A stretch of 64,000 nt of DNA from Temperatibacter marinus (GCF_031598375.1 NZ_CP123872.1:2662501-2726500), one strand, 5' to 3'; counted from the first letter of the stretch, positions 1 through 9,564 are shown. The notes: generated from the letters alone by a model not told the origin. Translations and numbers: made by a program.

Positions 1-2190
1 TAGAGTGATTGCGTCTTCACCGAATTGAATAGCTCCATTGATATTTGCAACACGCCCTATCGGCTTATTCCAGGCCAGTAAGGGTAACTTAAGAGTGGCG
101 GGTGTTGCATCTGCAGAAAAATACCCTTCTGTAAAAGCAAAAGCACGGCCAAGAAAAGTTGCTTCAGCAGGCATTTTACCTTCAGCGAAGTCATCAAGGT
201 TATTGATCCCAAAAGCTGACAGTTCGTGTGCTTCGAATTCTCCAGACAGGACTGTACGGGACGTAAGGGCATCAGGGGAGTTTCTCAAAGCCTTAAAATC
301 TTCTAACCACGAAAAATTGACATCGAGGCCGTTTAATCGTCCCGATCCTTCTATGAATAAATCGTCATTGGTCACTGTTAATTCTAGTTCGCCATCCCGA
401 AGGCCCTCTCCCCCAAGGATTTCGTCGACAGAGGCCTTTTGAATGGTTGCGGTGGTTTTAACTTTAATAGCTTCTTTAGGTATTTTAAGCACGAGAGGTA
501 AGGTGATCGTTGTGGTTGAGCTTGTTTCCCCGTTAATTCTTTTTGGATCCATGCCAAATTTCTGAGTTAACGAAAGCGGAGGCAACGAAATAATGTCAAA
601 GACTTCCTGAACTGATCCCTGTGACTGTATGGTAAATTCTGCAAGTGTGTCTGGGGAAGTTTTTCGGGACCAATCTATATAGGCACGACTGCCCTTCACT
701 GGCATCTCATTCACCTGGCCACCTAACAGTGAGATTTCAATGTCTGTTTGCGTTAATACAGACGTGAGCGCGACATCCTTTAGATGGGGCATTGTCTTCA
801 TGAATCTCACTTCAGTGTCTATGGCACCGAACCGAAGCTCAAGAATACTGCCGTCTTTGAATGACCCTATGCCGTTTGGTGAGCGATCTATCAGAAACTC
901 TAAGTTTGATGCCTTAATCTTCTTAATATTATCGGCAACCCAAGTTCTGCCAGCTTGCGGTTTTCCAGTCCTTTTTGAGGTCATAACAGGCCAAAAAGCT
1001 TTTACATGCTCGATTGATGCCTGCTTTGCTGTCGTCCTCAATTTCAAGCCAGGGATAGGGTTGCCATCCTCCCAGTATAATAATCCAGTGGCTTTTGCTC
1101 TGAAGTCCGTACCTTGAAAGAGATGAAAATCTCCTTCTGTTATTTTCATCTGTAATTTTTCTGGGTCAAATTCTACGGAGAGCGTACCTTCAAGAATTTT
1201 ACCGCGTTCGGGAAAATGATAGGGATGATAAATTTCACCCTCATCGAGAGCTAACCGCATGGTCGCTTGCTCCAGCCCCTTATTAAGGGAAGACAAAAGG
1301 ACAGTATCGCTGCTCACTGGAAACTTCATAGCTTTCAGAATTTCAGGAAGATCAAAACTTTCTGCCAGCTCACTAAGCACAATATTAGTTAAGCCGACAT
1401 TGGTGGTTAAGACGCCTTCCTCAGGGTCAAGGTCACCTGTCATCCTAAGCTTTGCAGGCAAATCGCCAAGGTCTGTGCTCCCATCTGCTTTGAAATTTAT
1501 AAGACCGTCTTGGTGGCTGACATTCAAGGTGGTGAAATGCATGTTGACCGGAACACCCGCTTCCCCAGCATTGATCAAGAGATGGAAATTATCAACATTC
1601 AAGGTTTCGAGCTGAGACTGTTGCTGTAATAAACGACGAGAAAATCTTGTCATTCCTTCTGTGAGAGGTTTGAATGAATTAGGTCCGAGAAGCGCCATCT
1701 TCGCATCTTCTCTCGTTGCACCAGCCTCTTGATGGTGTTCCGATAGTTTAGAATCTGGCGAAAGTTTGGACTCAACTGATCTTTGGGAATCATCTGAAAA
1801 TCCATCGAGGTCTGTAATGGTAATGACGACGTTCTTGCTATCAAAGTTAATCAGTTTCACTGAGCCCGTATAAAGTAGAGATCTTGAAATATCCAATTGT
1901 GTAGAAGGAAAATCAGCCCTCAAACGGTCAAGACGGTCAATGAGAAAGAGCTTTTCAACAGAGACCTGCAGTCTCACACGGGACCAATCCCACTTAATAT
2001 TTGCGCTTTCAAAATTCACTTGCCAGCCTGGCAAAATCAATGCTGCCTGTTCTTTCACAAAATCACGAGCGAAAGTCACATCCAGAGGGGCATAAATAAT
2101 GCGAGCAATCAGCAAGAGAAATAGCGCTAGAGCAATGGTTGAAAACCACACCATAGAGCGGGCAAATATTGAGGCTGCTTTTTTGACCAT
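1..2190 (-). CDS. AsmA/YhdP-like envelope protein with DUF3971-type region (3' end outside window)
   Basis: The frame is open from an ATG at 2190 to the left edge without a stop, giving the N-terminal 730 residues; the C-terminus lies outside. Residues about 12-33 form one hydrophobic segment after a basic start, so the protein is probably anchored in the inner membrane with a long periplasmic part. The rest is beta-rich, with many short strand-like repeats and no catalytic motif, as expected of AsmA/YhdP/TamB-type lipid-transport or envelope-integrity proteins. A tryptophan-containing segment near residues 397-425 (ARTWVADNI) resembles the DUF3971 region. It is divergent from glnE with only 80 bp between starts. 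The family assignment is inferred from architecture; the substrate is unknown. Confidence 0.7.
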   Translation of the reverse strand, partial: MVKKAASIFARSMVWFSTIALALFLLLIARIIYAPLDVTFARDFVKEQAALILPGWQVNFESANIKWDWSRVRLQVSVEKLFLIDRLDRLRADFPSTQLDISRSLLYTGSVKLINFDSKNVVITITDLDGFSDDSQRSVESKLSPDSKLSEHHQEAGATREDAKMALLGPNSFKPLTEGMTRFSRRLLQQQSQLETLNVDNFHLLINAGEAGVPVNMHFTTLNVSHQDGLINFKADGSTDLGDLPAKLRMTGDLDPEEGVLTTNVGLTNIVLSELAESFDLPEILKAMKFPVSSDTVLLSSLNKGLEQATMRLALDEGEIYHPYHFPERGKILEGTLSVEFDPEKLQMKITEGDFHLFQGTDFRAKATGLLYWEDGNPIPGLKLRTTAKQASIEHVKAFWPVMTSKRTGKPQAGRTWVADNIKKIKASNLEFLIDRSPNGIGSFKDGSILELRFGAIDTEVRFMKTMPHLKDVALTSVLTQTDIEISLLGGQVNEMPVKGSRAYIDWSRKTSPDTLAEFTIQSQGSVQEVFDIISLPPLSLTQKFGMDPKRINGETSSTTTITLPLVLKIPKEAIKVKTTATIQKASVDEILGGEGLRDGELELTVTNDDLFIEGSGRLNGLDVNFSWLEDFKALRNSPDALTSRTVLSGEFEAHELSAFGINNLDDFAEGKMPAEATFLGRAFAFTEGYFSADATPATLKLPLLAWNKPIGRVANINGAIQFGEDAITL

Positions 2191-2270
2191 AAATATTCTG
2201 CTTTACCGAACCACTGAAAATAATTAGCGTTATAGTTAATCATTTTTCTCACTACCTAAAAGGTAATGTC

Positions 2271-5168
2271 ATGACTAGCGAGCCAAGTCCAGCAACATTT
2301 GTTTACGATCAAAAGTCTGCTGATAATATCTGGGCTTTCCTTAAGAATAGCTCTAATGGTGGCGAACTTAAGGCAGAACAAGATTATGCGGCTATTGCGC
2401 GACTGGCTGGGCACAGCCCTTATCTTACTGCGATCATGAAACGTTTTCCTGACTTTACAATCAAACTTGTAAGGTCTCCTCAGAGTAATTTCTATTCTGA
2501 ATTAGTTGCTCCTCTCGAATCAGCGCGCCCGCCCGAGGAAACGAAAGACCAGCTCAGTCAAATTTTACGCGATTTGAAAAGCCAGGTCTCTCTACTAATT
2601 GCTTTCATGGATATTCATGATCACTGGACACTTGATGAGGTGACTTGGCACCTTACGGATTTTGCTGAGAAGTCTCTGGGGATTGCTGTTTCCCATGCCT
2701 TCAGCGTCTCCTATAAGAAGGGGGATCTTTCTTGGGAAGGTGCCAGTCAGCCTGTGTCACTCACTTACGCTGAGCATTCAGGCTATTTCACCTTAGCAAT
2801 GGGCAAAATGGGGGGCTATGAGCTTAATTATTCATCTGACATTGATTTGATAATCTTTTACGATCCTGAAAAACTCTCTTATAAGGGTAGAAAAAGCCTT
2901 AAAGATTGCCTCATAAAACTTACACAAATGGTTGTAGAAATTATGGATCGCCGCACCATGTACGGTTATGTGTTCCGTACAGATTTAAGGCTACGTCCAG
3001 ACCCTGGTTCCACCCCAATTGCAATGACAGTTGATGCAGCCCTTACGTATTATCAGTCCCATGCTCTTAATTGGGAAAGGTCAGCCATGATCAAAGCCCG
3101 ACCTGTTGCCGGTGATTTAAAGGAAGGTCAGGCATTTCTGGATCAACTCTCCTCATGGATTTGGCGCAAGTCAATGGATTACGAGGCAATGGGTGATATT
3201 ATTGCCATGAAGGATCAGATCAATCGCCATTTCAAGCAACACAGCCTAACCTTAAACGGATATGATGTGAAAGTTGGCCAAGGCGGCATTCGTGAAATCG
3301 AATTTTTTGCCCAAATCAACCAACTGCTTTTTGGAGGTCGTCATCCTGAATTTCGTGTTCGTTCAACTCTACAAGCCCTTGAGTCTCTTGCCAATCAAGG
3401 TCGGGTTAAAGGGTCACTCGTAAGTGATCTGACAAAAGCCTATCAGTTTTTGAGATCGGTAGAACATAGAATACAAATGGTTAATGACGAGCAAACTCAT
3501 ACAATTCCAGAGGAAACAGACGCCCTATCCAATTTAGTTAGTTTTATGGGCTTTTCCACAATCGACCACTTTGAAAAAGAGATCTTACGTCATACGAAAA
3601 TTGTGGCAGAAATCTATGACAGTTTACTTCCAAAGCCTCAGGGGGAAAAGGAAGCATCAAATCTAGATGTTCTCACTTTACTGGAAGAAGCAGAATTTGA
3701 AAACTTTAGTGCAGCCCACGACATCATAAAAAGTTGGGAATTAGGAAAATATAAAGCCTTGCAAACCTCCCGTGCGCGCAAAATTCTGCGCGAATGCACA
3801 CCTTTTCTCATAGAGGAATTTTCAAAAAACAACCACGCATATAGTGCACTCGTACGATTTGATAAATTTATTTCCAAATTACCCGCTGGTGTTCAGATTT
3901 TTTCTCTTTTACAGGCAAACCCAAGTCTCTTCCGTCTCCTTGCTCGGGTGATGAGTTTATCCTCTTCTCTTGCTGATATGCTCGCAAAACAAACAACCCT
4001 TTGGGATGCATTATTGGAACCTGACTTTTTTGCCCCTCTTCCCGATAAAGAAACGCTTAGCTCTCACCTAAATGCTCAGCTTGATCACTGTAAAACCTAC
4101 GAAGATATTCTGAATACCGTAAGGCGTTGGACTAATGAAAAAAAATTCCAAATCGCAGTGCATATTCTAGAGGGCTTATCGGATATTCATGAAAGTGGGC
4201 CTGCACTCACATTGGTCGCCGATGTTGGCATACAAAACCTTATCCCGAGAGTAGAGCAAGACTTCGAGAAAAAATATGGTCGTTTTTCTGATGGTGGAAT
4301 CGGTATGCTTGCCTTGGGAAAATACGGCGGCAAAGAATTAACATTCACAAGTGATATTGATGTTGTATTTCTCTATAAAGTTACAGATATGACCTCCCTC
4401 TCTTCTGGTGCCAGATCTTTAAGTCCCAGTCAGTATTTCTCCAGACTTGGGCAGCATATTATTACTGCTATAGAAGCTTTAACACCAGAAGGACGCCTCT
4501 TTGAGGTGGATACCAGGCTGAGACCAAGTGGCAGTAAAGGTCCTCTTGTGGTTACTCTTAAAACGTTTCAAGATTACTATACTGACGCGGCTTGGACTTG
4601 GGAGCATATGGCTCTGACAAGGGCACGATTAATATATGCTCCTAAAGGCATGAAATCTCCATTATTATCAACTATTTATGGAACATTGAGCACTCATAGA
4701 GATCCAGAAAAACTGCGCAACGCCGTTCAAAAAATGCGTGCAATGCTCTTCAAAGAATTTGGAAGCGAAAACATTTGGAATATAAAACATTCCCGTGGCG
4801 GTCTTGTAGATCTAGAATTTATCGTCCAATATCTTGTTCTAAAAAATGGTCACCAGAATACAGAGATTTTTATACCAGAAATTCACTTGGCCTTAAAAGA
4901 ATTACTTAGAAAAGAGCTTCTCTCTGAAAAGCATTATGAAATTCTAAATCATGCACATTGGCTGCAACAGACACTTCAATCAATTGTAAGACTTTCCATG
5001 GACATACACCCCAAAAGTGGTGAGGAAATACCCCATGCCATGAGAGAAATTCTCTGTAAGCTGTGTCAGGTGGATAGATTTGAGGATGTTGAATCCACCC
5101 TACTCACCACACAAAAATCACTCCACAGTGTTTACATTGATACCATAGGGGACTATTTGTCACTGTAA
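2271..5168 (+). CDS. glnE: Bifunctional glutamine synthetase adenylyltransferase/deadenylase
   Basis: This 965-residue protein adds AMP to, and removes it from, glutamine synthetase in response to PII proteins, setting cytoplasmic ammonium assimilation. Two nucleotidyltransferase modules are visible, each with a glycine-rich segment followed by a metal-binding DxD: SSDIDL with D190/D192 and TSDIDV with D695/D697, separated by helical regulatory sequence. The length matches full-length GlnE (about 950 residues). The ATG follows an AAAGG ribosome site lying in a small TACCT/AGGTA hairpin. It leads a tight same-strand group with bcp and a DUF455 gene, and complements the ntrBC and ntrYX loci later in the window. 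All catalytic signatures look intact. Confidence 0.96.
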   Translation: MTSEPSPATFVYDQKSADNIWAFLKNSSNGGELKAEQDYAAIARLAGHSPYLTAIMKRFPDFTIKLVRSPQSNFYSELVAPLESARPPEETKDQLSQILRDLKSQVSLLIAFMDIHDHWTLDEVTWHLTDFAEKSLGIAVSHAFSVSYKKGDLSWEGASQPVSLTYAEHSGYFTLAMGKMGGYELNYSSDIDLIIFYDPEKLSYKGRKSLKDCLIKLTQMVVEIMDRRTMYGYVFRTDLRLRPDPGSTPIAMTVDAALTYYQSHALNWERSAMIKARPVAGDLKEGQAFLDQLSSWIWRKSMDYEAMGDIIAMKDQINRHFKQHSLTLNGYDVKVGQGGIREIEFFAQINQLLFGGRHPEFRVRSTLQALESLANQGRVKGSLVSDLTKAYQFLRSVEHRIQMVNDEQTHTIPEETDALSNLVSFMGFSTIDHFEKEILRHTKIVAEIYDSLLPKPQGEKEASNLDVLTLLEEAEFENFSAAHDIIKSWELGKYKALQTSRARKILRECTPFLIEEFSKNNHAYSALVRFDKFISKLPAGVQIFSLLQANPSLFRLLARVMSLSSSLADMLAKQTTLWDALLEPDFFAPLPDKETLSSHLNAQLDHCKTYEDILNTVRRWTNEKKFQIAVHILEGLSDIHESGPALTLVADVGIQNLIPRVEQDFEKKYGRFSDGGIGMLALGKYGGKELTFTSDIDVVFLYKVTDMTSLSSGARSLSPSQYFSRLGQHIITAIEALTPEGRLFEVDTRLRPSGSKGPLVVTLKTFQDYYTDAAWTWEHMALTRARLIYAPKGMKSPLLSTIYGTLSTHRDPEKLRNAVQKMRAMLFKEFGSENIWNIKHSRGGLVDLEFIVQYLVLKNGHQNTEIFIPEIHLALKELLRKELLSEKHYEILNHAHWLQQTLQSIVRLSMDIHPKSGEEIPHAMREILCKLCQVDRFEDVESTLLTTQKSLHSVYIDTIGDYLSL

Positions 5169-5197
5169 CAGATTTAAGAAGATAAAGGACTTAATAG

Positions 5198-5662
5198 ATG
5201 ACACTTTCCATAGGTGATAAAGCACCAGATTTTTCCCTTCCAGGAAACGGCGGGAAACCAATTAATCTATCGGATTATGCTGGTAAAAAGCTCGTTATAT
5301 TCTTTTACCCTAAAGCCAGCACCCCTGGCTGCACCACAGAAGCCATTGATTTTACTGCAAATCTTGCAACTTTCGAAGCGACAGGTTGTTCAGTCATTGG
5401 GGCTTCAAAGGATAGTGTGAAGCGTCAAGACAATTTTATTACAAAGAATGACCTAGGAGTTAGGCTTGTATCTGACGAAGACGGCGCCATGCTTGAAGCC
5501 TACGGTGTATGGCAAGAAAAGAAAAACTACGGAAAGACCTATATGGGTATCGTGCGCTCTACCTTTCTTATTGATGAAAAGGGGTGTATCAGTCAAATCT
5601 GGGATAAAGTTCGAGTAAAAGGTCACGTTGACGCTGTTTTAGCAGCCGCTCAAGGCATCTAA
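5198..5662 (+). CDS. bcp: Bcp/PrxQ-type peroxiredoxin (thiol peroxidase)
   Basis: A 154-residue cytoplasmic thiol peroxidase that reduces hydrogen peroxide and organic hydroperoxides using thioredoxin. The AhpC/TSA fold is clear from the N-terminal GDKAPDFSLP and the peroxidatic motif PKASTPGCT with C45. The resolving cysteine five residues later in E. coli Bcp is absent (isoleucine at position 50), so resolution must use another cysteine, such as C64, or an external thiol. An AAAGGA site precedes the ATG. The stop lies 2 bp before the next start, indicating co-transcription with the ferritin-like gene; the pairing with a probable metal-binding protein hints at oxidative-stress handling, though this is inference. 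Confidence 0.93.
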   Translation: MTLSIGDKAPDFSLPGNGGKPINLSDYAGKKLVIFFYPKASTPGCTTEAIDFTANLATFEATGCSVIGASKDSVKRQDNFITKNDLGVRLVSDEDGAMLEAYGVWQEKKNYGKTYMGIVRSTFLIDEKGCISQIWDKVRVKGHVDAVLAAAQGI

Positions 5663-5664
5663 AG

Positions 5665-6468
5665 ATGACAAGACAAAGCCTCTCTTTTGCACTATGTGAC
5701 GCCCTAGCAGAGAGCATACCAGACAAAAAGGTAGAAAAGGCGCGGCAAGTCTATTCTGATTGGATGAAGGACAGGCTGAGCTTCGATTTTTCCACATCCC
5801 CGCCAAAGCGCCCTGGAAGGCCCGATCAGCCTACCCTATTGTCCCCCTCGCAAATGCCTAAACGTCGCAAGGCTGGCTCTTTAGGTAATAGAATAGCCCT
5901 CTTGCATGCGGTTGCGCATATAGAATTTAACGCAATAGATCTCGCATTAGATATTGTTGGAAGGTTTGGCCATCTAATGCCGAAAGCCTTCACTGATGAT
6001 TGGCTAAAAGTAGCCGATGATGAAGCGCGTCACTTTACAATGATCAATGACCGCCTTTGTTATTTTAATAGTTTTTACGGAGCCCTACCGGCTCATGATG
6101 GTCTATGGGAATCTAGTATGGCCACTGCCCATGATTTGGCAGCACGGCTGGCAATCGTTCCCATGGTTCTTGAAGCAAGAGGTTTAGATGTAACACCGTC
6201 TATGGTTGAAAGATTTCGTCATTTTCAAGACCCACTTTCAGCAGATATTCTTGAGCAGATCTATACGGATGAAGTGTCTCATGTAGAAGCGGGGACAGTC
6301 TGGTTTCGTTATTTATGTGAAAAAGAAAATAAAGATCATAAGGCATGGTATCAGGATTTAGTAAAAACCTATTTTAAAGGATTATTGAAGCGCCCTTTCA
6401 ATGTCGATGCGCGAACAAGAGCCAACCTTCCTCACGATTGGTACGACCCTCTCGCCGACTTAATATAA
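5665..6468 (+). CDS. Ferritin-like DUF455 family protein
   Basis: A 267-residue helical protein of the DUF455/ferritin-like superfamily. Putative diiron ligands are placed as in four-helix-bundle oxidases: H85/E87 in helix 1, E120-x-x-H123, the glutamate in the LEARG segment, and E203-x-x-H206. No signal peptide or membrane segment is present, so it is probably cytoplasmic. It begins 2 bp after the bcp stop and is likely translated by reinitiation. The family's biochemical role is not established as far as I know; metal-dependent oxidation or redox chemistry is only suggested by the ligand pattern. It closes the glnE-bcp group; a hairpin about 40 bp downstream may end the transcript. Confidence 0.85.
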   Translation: MTRQSLSFALCDALAESIPDKKVEKARQVYSDWMKDRLSFDFSTSPPKRPGRPDQPTLLSPSQMPKRRKAGSLGNRIALLHAVAHIEFNAIDLALDIVGRFGHLMPKAFTDDWLKVADDEARHFTMINDRLCYFNSFYGALPAHDGLWESSMATAHDLAARLAIVPMVLEARGLDVTPSMVERFRHFQDPLSADILEQIYTDEVSHVEAGTVWFRYLCEKENKDHKAWYQDLVKTYFKGLLKRPFNVDARTRANLPHDWYDPLADLI

Positions 6469-6508
6469 AGCTCACGACCCACGATATTGTCTCTTTCATG
6501 CAACATAG

Positions 6509-6535
6509 AATCGGGAAACCCTGATTCTTCTTTGT
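6509..6535 (+). terminator. Possible intrinsic terminator after the glnE-bcp-DUF455 group
   Basis: AATC-GGG, loop AAA, then CCC-T-GATT gives a 7-bp stem with one bulged T, followed by a T-rich but interrupted tail. It lies 41 bp after the DUF455 stop and before the next promoter-like element. The broken T tract keeps confidence low. Confidence 0.35.
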
Positions 6536-6562
6536 CTTTCGTAGATTATTTATAGGTTTCCC

Positions 6563-6591
6563 TTGACCGATTTTTTCTTTTTTGGGATACA
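6563..6591 (+). promoter_or_regulatory. Candidate sigma70-type promoter for the M23 peptidase-bactofilin pair
   Basis: TTGACC (6563-6568) is separated by 17 bp from GATACA (6586-6591). A start near 6598 would leave a leader of about 45 nt before the TTG at 6645. The -35 is good and the -10 only fair. Confidence 0.35.
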
Positions 6592-6644
6592 AACAGACAG
6601 ATAGATTAACTCGAAATTAAGTAAAATCTTATAGAGTTAGTGAG

Positions 6645-7955
6645 TTGCGACATAAAAGTGGGTATGGTTTGACAGATAAAATAACCATAATAAGCCGTTT
6701 TAAAGGCTTTAAACGTAAGTACTTTCCTGAGCGGCAATTGTTTCTGCGCAGTGAAGGGCGTGTTCGTTTTGTTACTTTTGGATCCTATACTCAGATGTTT
6801 ATGGCATCCGTTGCCCTAGGGACAGTCCTTTGGGGCGTTGGTTTCACCCTTGCCTATCTTACCAGTGAAGATAAATTATTTGAAAAAGAACAAGAGATGG
6901 CGGCTATTTCTGGCCGGTATCAAGAATTATCGGGTGACTTTTCAATTCTTGAAAAAGAAATAGAAAAACGGGCTAAAAACCTTGAAGAAAGACAAAAGTT
7001 ACTGGAAAATGTTATCGGCCTTGAGAACCCTACTCTTACAGAAGCCAATTTACCTATAGATGCTAAACAAGACAAAGACGCCTCTCCTAAAGAAGAGAAA
7101 TCAAAGCAAGCAGAGGATGGACCTTCTAGCTTCTTGAATGGCATTCTAAAAACAGACCCAGTTCACGCTGCCGAAATTCGACCCGTGACACCGCTTGAAG
7201 CAAATAAATCGCGCCGGAAAAAATTACTCTTCCGCCTAGCGCTGCTAGAAGAGCGTCAGAAAGCCTCTGTTACACAAATGATTGAAAACTATAAACAAGA
7301 ATTTAATCAAGTGGACACAGTGTTTGCGAAAACAAAGGTTACATCAGACCATTTGATCAAAGCTGCCACCAAAACCACAGGCATGGGCGGTCCCTCTATC
7401 CCTGTTAATGCTAATGAATTATTCAATAAGGCTGACCGGGAAAACTTTGAGAGCTTAATGGCAATTTCTCATCAGTATGACTTAATGCAGCATGCTCTGG
7501 ACAGTGTTCCCACCCACGACCCTGCAGAAAAATATTATATTTCTAGTAAATATGGGAAACGGTTTCATCCGATCAAAAAAGTTTGGGAAGGCCACAAGGC
7601 GTTGGATCTTGCAGGATGGCCAGGAACCAAGATTTTTTCAGGGGCTCAGGGCAAAATTCTCAAAGCAGGATATTACGGCGTTTATGGACGTATGATCGAA
7701 ATCGATCATGGAAATGGTTTTAGGACACGATATGGCCACATGCGTAAGTTAAGAGTAAAAGTAGGTGACACAGTTGAGGCTGGTCATCATATAGGCGATA
7801 TGGGAAGCACTGGAAGATCAACATCATCACACCTTCACTACGAGGTTTGGTTTAACAATAAGATACAAAACCCGCTTCCTTATATAAGGGCAGAAAAAAA
7901 TGTTCAAAAAATCAAACAAAGAAAACAAAAACCAACCGAGTTCAGTGGACGCTAA
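6645..7955 (+). CDS. Membrane-anchored M23 (LytM-domain) peptidase, LmdC-like
   Basis: A peptidoglycan endopeptidase candidate of 436 residues. A short basic cytoplasmic N-terminus is followed by one transmembrane helix (about 50-72), coiled-coil-prone stretches (about 78-120 and 195-240) and a C-terminal LytM domain (about 290-415). Zinc ligands are complete: H317-x-x-x-D321 and the HLH at 396-398, with a YGH motif between, so it looks catalytically active. No ATG occurs before residue 50; the start is probably TTG at 6645, and a second TTG at 6669 is an alternative. The last 56 bp overlap the bactofilin gene. This architecture and pairing match the BacA-LmdC morphogenesis systems described in stalked budding alphaproteobacteria. 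Confidence 0.88.
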   Translation: MRHKSGYGLTDKITIISRFKGFKRKYFPERQLFLRSEGRVRFVTFGSYTQMFMASVALGTVLWGVGFTLAYLTSEDKLFEKEQEMAAISGRYQELSGDFSILEKEIEKRAKNLEERQKLLENVIGLENPTLTEANLPIDAKQDKDASPKEEKSKQAEDGPSSFLNGILKTDPVHAAEIRPVTPLEANKSRRKKLLFRLALLEERQKASVTQMIENYKQEFNQVDTVFAKTKVTSDHLIKAATKTTGMGGPSIPVNANELFNKADRENFESLMAISHQYDLMQHALDSVPTHDPAEKYYISSKYGKRFHPIKKVWEGHKALDLAGWPGTKIFSGAQGKILKAGYYGVYGRMIEIDHGNGFRTRYGHMRKLRVKVGDTVEAGHHIGDMGSTGRSTSSHLHYEVWFNNKIQNPLPYIRAEKNVQKIKQRKQKPTEFSGR

Positions 7956-8388
7956 AACCACGGCACGTGTTAAAAAATCACAAGGTAAATCAATGACTAC
8001 TTCTACACCCTCTATTATAGCAGCCGATGTTGTCATTGAAGGCAACATCTCAACCAAAGGCGAGATCCAACTTGAAGGCAATATCAAAGGCGATCTAACA
8101 TGTGGCAGTGTTGTTATGGGCGAAACAGGCTCTATTAAAGGCATTATCGAAGCGGATAGTGTCACGATACGTGGCTCTGTTAAAGGCGAAATTCGCGCTC
8201 GTAAAGTAAGGCTAGAAAAATCTGCATTGGTAGAAGGCGACGTCTTTCACGAAAATTTATCTGTTGAATCGGGAGCCCAAATTACTGGACATTTTTCCCA
8301 TTCAGATAATCCGATCAAAAAGGCTGGGGACGAAACCTCCGCAGTGCCTGCTTTTGTTAAGAAAAAAGAGTCTGAAGCGGCTGAATAA
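7900..8388 (+). CDS. bacA: Bactofilin
   Basis: A 162-residue polymer-forming cytoskeletal protein. The central region (about 38-135) has the short repeated beta-helix rungs of bactofilins (VIEGNISTKGEIQLEGNI and similar), flanked by charged disordered tails. The start at 7900 is preferred because it gives MFKKSNKE, resembling the N-terminal membrane-targeting peptide of bactofilins; an internal ATG at 7993 has a good AAGG site and could yield a shorter soluble form lacking it. The gene begins inside the M23 peptidase reading frame, a strong sign of translational coupling. Bactofilins recruit cell-wall enzymes to curved or growing zones, so the partner is probably the overlapping peptidase. 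An intrinsic terminator follows. Confidence 0.93.
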   Translation: MFKKSNKENKNQPSSVDAKTTARVKKSQGKSMTTSTPSIIAADVVIEGNISTKGEIQLEGNIKGDLTCGSVVMGETGSIKGIIEADSVTIRGSVKGEIRARKVRLEKSALVEGDVFHENLSVESGAQITGHFSHSDNPIKKAGDETSAVPAFVKKKESEAAE

Positions 8389-8410
8389 AAAGCGGACTAT
8401 AGCTGTTAAA

Positions 8411-8437
8411 AAGCCCGCTGTGAGCGGGCTTTTTTTT
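8411..8437. terminator. Bidirectional intrinsic terminator between bacA and prfB
   Basis: AAGCCCGC, loop TGTGA, GCGGGCTT is an 8-bp perfect stem followed by a run of T on the + strand. On the other strand the A-rich flank also becomes a U tract, and the prfB stop codon lies right at its edge, so it can serve both convergent transcripts. Confidence 0.9.
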
Positions 8438-9564
8438 ATTCTACATCTTCGACACTTTTTGTCTCGCCGGTAATCCGAGCAGCCAACGCAGCCATCATAA
8501 AATTATCAAGTGCGCCGTCTAGAACAGCACCAGAATTGGTACTTTCTTCTCCTGTACGAAGATCTTTTACCATCTGATAGGGTTGCAACACATAAGATCT
8601 AATTTGATGCCCCCACCCAATATCAGTTTTATTCGCATTGCTCACATTTGCTTCTTCTTCACGCCGACGTAATTCAGCTTCATAAAGCCGGGCCTTCAAC
8701 ATCTTCATGGCTGTTGCTTTATTCTTATGTTGAGACCGATCATTCTGACATTGTACAACGATACCGCTAGGTTGGTGCGTGATACGGACCGCAGAATCTG
8801 TTGTATTCACGTGCTGCCCCCCTGCGCCAGAAGCCCGATATGTATCAATTCTAAGCTCAGATTCATTCACTTCAATATCGATACTATCGTCGATCACAGG
8901 ATACACCCATACAGAAGAGAAACTTGTATGACGGCGGGCATTACTATCAAACGGACTAATCCGCACAAGCCGATGAACCCCTGATTCAGTTTTCATCCAG
9001 CCGTAGGCATCCTCTCCTTTGATCAGAAGTGTGGCTGATTTAATGCCTGCTTCATCTCCTGCAGTTACCTGTACAGTTTCAACTTTATATCCCTTTTTCT
9101 CAGCCCAACGACTATACATACGAAGCAACATACTGGCCCAGTCACAACTTTCTGTGCCCCCGGCGCCCGCATTAATCTCTATATAGGTATGATTAGCATC
9201 AGCATCTCCGCTCATCATCGCCTTCATTTCAGCTTCTTTAGTACTCGCTGCAAGCGAAGATAACCCTTCTTCTGCTTCTAGGGCCATTTCCTCATCGCCG
9301 TCTATTTCCGCAAGTTCTAATATTTCCAAAGTATCATCTAATTCCTGCTCGATATCTTTTACGGCAGTAATACTATCGTCGAGACGAGTTCTTTCTCGCA
9401 TTAATTTTTGAGCATTACTGGGGTCATTCCAAAGATCTGGGTCTTCGGCAAGAGCATTTAATTCTTCTAATTTTAAGAGAGCCTGATCCCAGTCAAAGAT
9501 ACCTCCTCAGCAGAGCAAGGGACTGCTGAAGGTTATCAACGGTTGCTTGAGCTTCCGCACGCAT
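8436..9564 (-). CDS. prfB: Peptide chain release factor 2 with programmed +1 frameshift
   Basis: RF2 releases peptides at UGA and UAA. Translation starts at the ATG at 9564 (AAAGGA site) and reads 23 codons to an in-frame TGA at 9495-9493. The slip region is canonical: an internal Shine-Dalgarno AGGAGG (9507-9502), TAT, then CTT TGA C. A +1 slip on CTT continues with aspartate in the long downstream frame, giving about 375 residues. The SPF recognition motif and the catalytic GGQ (residues about 248-250) are present. Taking only the downstream ATG at 9401 would lose 54 residues. The gene follows mrcA at 68 bp and ends at a shared terminator. Confidence 0.96.
9492..9507 (-). promoter_or_regulatory. 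prfB programmed frameshift signal
   Basis: Read on the minus strand: AGGAGGTATCTTTGAC. The Shine-Dalgarno-like AGGAGG is spaced as in bacterial prfB genes from the CTT slip codon and the UGA stop. When RF2 is scarce the ribosome pauses at UGA and shifts +1, which is the known autoregulatory circuit. Confidence 0.96.

Noticed and set aside
38-2124. Several + strand frames of 75-134 codons over the first 2.1 kb
   Set aside because: They are antisense shadows of a continuous 730-codon minus-strand frame with a membrane anchor and AsmA-like sequence.
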